Source: Silurus meridionalis
Taxonomy: Eukaryota > Chordata > Actinopteri > Siluriformes > Siluridae
Length of the DNA: 64,000 bases
Assembly: GCF_014805685.1 (NCBI RefSeq)
Contig: NC_060887.1
Span: 12,959,463 to 13,023,462, forward strand
Reading direction: 5' to 3'
Shown here: positions 57,651 to 64,000 of the stretch, in pieces
Layout of the letters: the number at the start of each line of letters is the position of its first letter
How positions within the stretch are numbered: the first letter of the stretch is position 1
The notes under the pieces: model-generated
Database searches by the model: none
Seen by the model: the letters and a program-made list of their open reading frames with translations, nothing else
Told to the model about the DNA's origin: nothing
Position numbers and translations under genes: made by a program

Positions 57651-57663
57651 TTCATTTATTCAT

Positions 57664-57694
<31 letters not shown>

Positions 57695-57722
57695 CTTATT
57701 TATTTATTTATGTATTTATATT
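57605..57722. repeat. (TTTA)n microsatellite
   Basis: About 110 bp of TTTA units with rare CATT and CTTA variants. Confidence 0.96.
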
Positions 57723-57817
57723 TTTTTAATAAAAATGGTAAAAAGAGAAATGCACACTGAATTGATAGCGTGTTAATAACATCTAGTGCTGTTTACAATA
57801 ATTTTAATTTTGACAGC

Positions 57818-57821
<4 letters not shown>

Positions 57822-57888
<67 letters not shown>
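57822..57888. repeat. (TA)n microsatellite
   Basis: About 65 bp of TA. Confidence 0.97.
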
Positions 57889-57891
<3 letters not shown>

Positions 57892-58169
57892 ACTACAAAA
57901 CGAATTAAAATGTTGTTACCTAATGAATGTATCCAGGCTGAAGATCCACATATAGAACACAATCAGAGAAAAGATGATGATGATCATGAATGTGTCTGTT
58001 CTCAGTCATGTTTAATCACTGACTCCCTCTGTCTCATCCACATTAACCCCAAACTTCTTACTGCCTTCTGCCTGCTGATTTTTATCTCCATAAACTAGTG
58101 TACATCTGTGCTGAGTGAGAGTCAGGACTTTATACACCGGCGGATTGAAAAAGACGCGCAGTAACAGTA

Positions 58170-58475
58170 ACAGTAACTCTGGGTACCGGTGGAAATTGGG
58201 CTTCTGTTGGCCGAAGGAGGAGAAGGAGAGGAGGAAGACGTCTACAGAGACGGCAGGGAAAGGAGAAGTGTAGGAGAGTGGAGGTTCCGGTGGGCACTTT
58301 AAATGTTAGTACTATGACTGGTTAAGGGAAAGAGGTAGCTGATATGATGGAGAGCAGAAAGGTAGATATGTTGTGTGTTCAGGAGACCAAGTGGAAAGGG
58401 AGTAAGACCAGGAACATTGGAGGTGGATTTAAACTGTTCTTTCATGGTGTAGATAGAAAGAGAAAGTCATAAAAG
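58170..58475 (+). mobile_element. Non-LTR retrotransposon (RTE-like) fragment, endonuclease start
   Basis: Around 58290-58470 the plus strand reads V-G-T-L-N-V-S-T-M-T-G-stop, then KEVADMMESRKVDMLCVQET and KWKGSKTRNIGGGFK, the start of an apurinic-type endonuclease of fish LINEs. There is an in-frame stop and everything 3' is missing, so it is dead. Confidence 0.8.
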
Positions 58476-59149
58476 CAAATCAATGTAAAAATTTGAATTA
58501 TCACTTATACCATTGCTACTTACCAGCATGTGTGCATTGATAAAAATAATGGTTTAAATCCTTTAAATAATACACAGAGATAATGTTGTCATAAAACTAA
58601 ATTATTTGAATTGGTTACAATGAATAGTTATTAGAGAGAGAGAGAAAAACAAAAGTTTCTTATGTTTCTTACACGTTTATTAATTTCTTAAAAGCCTTAT
58701 GTGTTGTTCACAGCATAATTTGATACACATGAATGAATACAATTAACTGATTCTAACTAATTCTATTCATATACTAATTCGTGACATTCTTCCAAAACGA
58801 CCTGCACTGATGTAACAAAATCATTTTGATGTTTGGGTGAACAAAATCAAATGATTCGAATAACTGGGATAAACTATAGTTAACACAAATACTGGATGTT
58901 ACCATGGCTGTTTATAAAAGGTGCGTTTACTTAATATTTTTAAGTGATTAAACTGACCAGAACTCCCCACTTTCAAACAGACCATGGCAGCTCACTGCTG
59001 AAGATGCTGGTCTTCTAGCTGAGCTGTGAAGAGTTTAAATCCGAGCTTCAACACATTTCCCTCTCCTGGGTCATTGAGCAAAACCTGTAACTTTCAACTG
59101 CTCAGGTGTATAAATAGCATACATGAATGTACATGTAAATAATAATGAT

Positions 59150-60395
59150 ATACAAAAGGGAAAATAAGTATTGAACACCATATTTCTCAGTAAATACATT
59201 TTTAAAGGTACAATTGACATGACATTTTCACCAGATGTTGGTAACAACCCATGCAATGCAGAAATCAAAACCATAGATGTCCTCAAATTATTTTATGTGT
59301 AATAATGTGAAATGACCCAGGAGAAAAAAAAGCTAGTGATTGGCTGGGCCATTCTTGCAGCTTTATTTTCTTTCTCTGAAACCAATTGAGAGTTTCCTTG
59401 GCTGTGTGTTTGGAATCATTGTCTTTCTAAAATGTTCAACCTCATTTTTATCATCATCATCCTGGTAGAATGTCTCGGTACATTTCCATTCATTCTTCCT
59501 TCAATTATATGAAGCTTGTCAGTACTGTATGCTGAAAAACAGCCCCACACCATGACGTTCTCACCTCCAAACTTCACTTTTGGTATGGTGTTTTTGGGGT
59601 GATGTGCAGTGCCATTTGTCCTCCAAACCTGGTGTTTATTATGACATCCAAAGCATTCAGTTTTGGTCTCATCTGACCAGACTTTATTCTCCCAGTATTT
59701 CACAGGCTTGTCCAAATGTTGTGCAGCAAACTGAGCGTCAACATGTTTTTTCTTCAGAAATCAGAGTCTTGCGTAATGAGCGTGCACACAGACTATGGCT
59801 ATGGTTGAGTGCATTACTTAGTTTTCTTTGATGCAATTGTACCGGCTTATTCCAGGTTTTTCTGAAGCTCTCCACAAAGTGGTCCTTGGCTCTTGTGACA
59901 ACTTTTCTGATGATTCTGACACTCCTCGTCAGAAATCTTGTGAGGAGCACCTGCTCATTGCCAGTTTATGGTAAAATTATATTCTTTCCACTTCCAGATT
60001 ATGGCCCCAACAGTGCTCACTGGAACATTCAAAAGTTTTGAAATCCTTCTGTAACCAATGCCACCAGTATGTTTTGCAAGAATACGGTTGCAAAGGTGTT
60101 GAAAGCGCTCTTTGCTTTTACCCATCAAATAATGTTTCTTGTGTGACACCTTGGTAATGGGACACCTTTATATAGTCCATCATTTAGGACTGAACCAGCT
60201 GATATTTAATTAATAATTACTGATTGATTTTATTACACACAATTTATGGACATCTATGGTTGATTTCTTTGTATGTGTGGATTGCATGGGTTCTTACAAA
60301 CATCTGGTGAAAATCTCATGTCAATTGCACCTTTAGAAATATATTTACTGAGAAATAGGGGGACGTGTTCTATACTTATTTTACCCGCTGTAGGT
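59150..60395 (-). pseudogene. Tc1-like transposase pseudogene with terminal repeats
   Basis: Inverted ends: 'aaaataagtattgaacacca' near 59161 and 'atacttattttaccc' near 60386, with inner 'tttctcagtaaatacatttt' and its inverse near 60340. The minus strand encodes pieces of a Tc1 transposase in order: helix-turn-helix part (VSTVGAIIWKWKEY, about 59970-60149), DNA-binding/linker part, then a catalytic piece ([32 protein letters not shown], about 59490-59690). Stops and a deletion after 59416 remove the C-terminus. Confidence 0.9.
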
Positions 60396-60399
60396 GAGT

Positions 60400-61420
60400 C
60401 TTGATTAAGCACTTCTTTAAATAAACAGAGAGCCATATGGCATTCTTAGTCTGTGTATTAAAGAACCGGTATCAGGATGTATTTACTGAAACATACTTCC
60501 AAGCACTTTTGAAAGACACTATGTACAAGTTCAGACTCTCGGGCTGTGAAGTCATAGCAAAAAAGTATTTGTTTAGAAAATAAAGACACTGTCAGTAAAC
60601 GCTCTTTTCTATATATTTTTTAAACCTTTTTTCTAATCTTGTTTCTAAATATCATCCATCACCATTATCTTCATATACCTGAGTTTTTTTCATCCCAATT
60701 AACCAATGGCAGAAGAACCCATCCGTAACATGTGACCCATTCATGGTCCAGGCCTTGGCCCATCCACGACCCTCTCACATGGAAAACACACTTGCTTTAA
60801 AGAAATTTATTTGCCTTAAAAATACATGATAGAAACGTGATTATGCAAAGGGTTACAATAAATGCAGTGACTGGCCATGCATTTTCCACCTAGGTCTTCT
60901 GTGGTGTTCTACCTAAATTAATCCACTTCATATCATTATTACACCACAGCTAATGAAACCAATAATTCACTAATAATAAACATACATTTGCATAAAGCAT
61001 CCATATGTGCCCATGCCCATGTTGATTAGAGTATTAAAAACTTGAATAGTATTAATTTAGGGTACATTTAAAACAGATAGAAATGTGCGATTAAGTTGCG
61101 ATTAAATGTTTTGATCGATTTACAGCCGTAATTAAAACACAATTTAGTGATTCTGGCCAACAGAGAAGACCTTGCCCGGCCCTGACACCTTACCACTGCA
61201 TTAATGTAATGTAAGGGCACAGCTTTCAGCCAATCAGAATTGAGAATTTCGATTGTAAGATTACTATCGTTTAAAAGCAAAAAAAACCCTAACCTAATTT
61301 CAAAAACAACCAATGGTTTGACTTTTACTTGTCAAATGCAAGTAGAGTGCAGTTGGTAAAAAGTGAAGTGCAGCTGTGCGGTGTCTCAACTGGAGTGAAT
61401 TGTGAATTGGAACACAGCCC
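60400..61420. other. Intergenic DNA left of tpi1
   Basis: No gene seen. 'gtgcgattaagttgcgatta' near 61085 resembles an end of a fish DNA transposon. The rest is unremarkable AT-rich sequence. Confidence 0.5.
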
Positions 61421-61429
61421 ACTCGGGCG

Positions 61430-61773
<344 letters not shown>

Positions 61774-62501
61774 TAAAATACCGCAATATTGTCTTTTAGC
61801 TAATCCCTATAACAAAACCGGATAAATGAAAAGTCTAGTATGTCAAAACAACCGGACACACACACTCGGTCAGCTAGCTGCTTTCATTCAGACACGGTTC
61901 TTTCATATGCGGGTTAGTTACACTAGTTTTCAGCCCTCCAAAAAACAATAGTGTTAAATTGATGCTGATGGGCGTCAGTGAGTCCTGAATGGAGGACCTG
62001 CCTGCTAACACTCGAGTTAGCATGCAACCCAAGGTCGTGCGCGGGTGCGCGCGCGGCCTCAGCGCGTGCATGAATTTGTTTTTTCCTTTTTTATTTTTGT
62101 TTTAGAAATATGGAATGTCGCATTGCGACCCGATTTACTACTCATTCACGTGCTTTCGTCGTGACTACAGCAGTGTCTCTGTACGGTGATGCTGAGCGCA
62201 GGCCTGACGCTGACAGCTACTGGTGGGTGTGTGCGTAAGGGGAAAAAAACCCGCGTGCGTGCGCGCTCCCGTGTGCGTGTGTGTTTGACAGCACGTAGTC
62301 CCTGACCGGCGCAGGAAGCTAATATGTTGTTTTTTGGTGTTTTCTGCAACTCTAATGCAATCATTTATCATTTAGCTCCAGTATTTCCTCATCTAAGGAA
62401 ATGCTGCAGTCTTCACCGCGATTCACTTTTATAATGTAGAAATGAATTTCCATGGTGTAATTGATTGACCTTTTTTCCTTCAGCAGAAGTTTGCTGTTCT
62501 T

Positions 62502-62553
<52 letters not shown>
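62502..62553. repeat. (CA)n microsatellite
   Basis: Perfect CA tract in tpi1 intron 1. Confidence 0.97.
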
Positions 62554-62555
<2 letters not shown>

Positions 62556-63332
62556 CGCTTTGGACTTCAACCAGCCAAAGTTCAACATGGCATAACGTTT
62601 CTCTCCTCAATTAAGCTCTCCTACCATGAACTTGCCCTGAGATTTCACATTGCACTAAAAAAGTAAACAAACCTTATTTTAATCATGTAACCATGACCTT
62701 TCTGTCCTCATTACTGTTTAACCCATAATTCTCAGTGACCTTTTCCAGGATGACCCCCGACCTTTTTCACTAAACCCTACGATGGGTGACCTTTCCGACC
62801 GAGACGCTGCTGGGGTTTAATTTAGATTTGACTTTACCCAAGATAGTCTTGCGAATGCCACATGCTGAGCCCCGTCTCCCAACTGTACTGCGGACACAAG
62901 TTGGAGTTAAAAGATATGCTTGTGTATGCATTTAATAAAAACGTGGTTGCTGGTTCTGTTTTTGAAGTCTCGAACTGGTACAATAGTCTTAGAAATACAC
63001 AGGACGTCGTAATACCTTATTACTGCTTAGGGGAACGACCTTGCGTCCACCGCGTTTGGAAAGAGAAATGCATTGATTTTTATATGATGAATAAACTGTT
63101 TCTTTGTAGAACAAACAAGTTCAACCTAGTTGTTTGTATTGCAGTCCAGAAAGTGTTTTTCCACATCGCAAAGTGATTGAAGATCGTTTATGAAAAAGAG
63201 ACACGCCAGGATAGTCTTAGCGCTATCTGCTGTAGTGGAACCAGAACGTAGCCTGATCAATCTGTCATTCGACTCTACTGATCACCTCTGAGGTAGCCAC
63301 ACTTCCAAATGCTAGAATGTTCCTTGTGGTTA

Positions 63333-63333
<1 letters not shown>

Positions 63334-63364
<31 letters not shown>
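63334..63364. repeat. (GT)n microsatellite
   Basis: Perfect GT tract in tpi1 intron 1. Confidence 0.95.
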
Positions 63365-63368
<4 letters not shown>

Positions 63369-64000
63369 TGACTGTAAAGAAGTCAGAGTTGACCATGAAG
63401 CAATGGATAATGCTGAACATGCTATAATCACAATGCTCTACTAGAGAGGGTGATTGCACAAGATGTGATATTTGGGAGGAAATCTTTGCACAGACCCTTG
63501 AGTAACCCGTGGCTTCAGTTTCTCTCCATAACTGGGATTTTTGCTTCATCAGTCTGAGTTGCAGGTTGCTCCTAAATGGTGGAGAAAGTGTTAAGTGTTG
63601 ACTGGCATTGTACTGGTGATTCCTCTCATAATGCATAAAGATGCAGTACAATAGTCACTACTTTTTTTAGTGTGTAGATGTTTATCTAGTGCTTTTATAA
63701 GTACGTTTATGGCAGATGCAAAATTTATCCTGAGTGACTTGTGTTCATTGCAGCTGAGACGCTATGGGGTTGCGGGCTTTTCTCAGGGGAATATGAGTGG
63801 CAGCTTGTCGTCACCAGGAATTGAGCTCTGAACCTTCAGATACACCAAGCTACCACCACCACATGTGGCTATTTTTATTTTTATTTAAAAATGGCTGAAC
63901 TGGTTACTATCTACAGGATTGTAGCTCAAAGTTAATGACTGTTGTTTTGGCTTCTAACAATACCTTTTTTATTTTTTATTTTTTTCCTGAAACTGCTGTT

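Noticed and set aside
62862..63176. Possible second tpi1 exon (104 codons)
   Set aside because: It lacks the TPI exon 2 sequence and proper splice sites in phase 1; it is probably a chance open frame in intron 1.

Overview
The window looks like nuclear DNA of a teleost fish. It has long AT-rich introns, many simple-sequence repeats, many decayed Tc1/mariner-type transposons, and intron-split genes whose products match vertebrate families. The density of Tc1 relics and the interspersed repeat types suggest an otophysan fish, perhaps a catfish, but I cannot fix the species. Four protein-coding genes were reconstructed exon by exon from splice signals, reading phase and protein similarity. The order is pex5, clstn3 and lpcat3 (all on the minus strand), then tpi1 (plus strand). 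The same four genes lie together on human chromosome 12p13, so this is a conserved vertebrate block. Layout from left to right: 1-10.4 kb holds the 5' half of pex5 (PTS1 import receptor; five coding exons, ATG at 7427, remaining exons left of the window). Its introns contain an internally deleted Tc1 copy, a perfect 41-bp hairpin, a DIRS-type retroelement remnant and a Harbinger-like element. 10.4-11.5 kb is a decayed Tc1 element between pex5 and the clstn3 3' end. 11.65-32.8 kb is a complete clstn3 (calsyntenin-3): 18 coding exons, 956 codons plus stop, with every exon junction in phase, a 1.2-kb 3'UTR, and a CpG- and purine/pyrimidine-rich 5' region. 33.2-55.1 kb is a complete lpcat3 (lysophosphatidylcholine acyltransferase 3, MBOAT family): 12 coding exons, 465 codons plus stop, a C-terminal KKEN ER-retrieval motif, and a possible spliced 3'UTR reaching to about 33.2 kb. 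55.1-61.4 kb is intergenic: duplicated blocks with CArG boxes and CCACGCCC motifs, TA/GATA/TTTA satellites, an RTE-type LINE fragment and a Tc1-like transposase pseudogene. 61.4-64 kb is the tpi1 promoter (TATA box, GC box), first exon and part of intron 1. The genes are individually promoted housekeeping or neuronal genes, not an operon: pex5 serves peroxisomal import, clstn3 synaptic adhesion, lpcat3 phospholipid remodelling in the ER, and tpi1 glycolysis. I found no tRNA, rRNA, CRISPR array or viral gene. No clearly new biological system is evident. The most unusual structures are the perfect hairpin at 1138-1225, microsatellites that form the polypyrimidine tracts of splice acceptors, a 22-bp minisatellite of roughly 40 copies, and the duplicated CArG/CCACGCCC block upstream of lpcat3.
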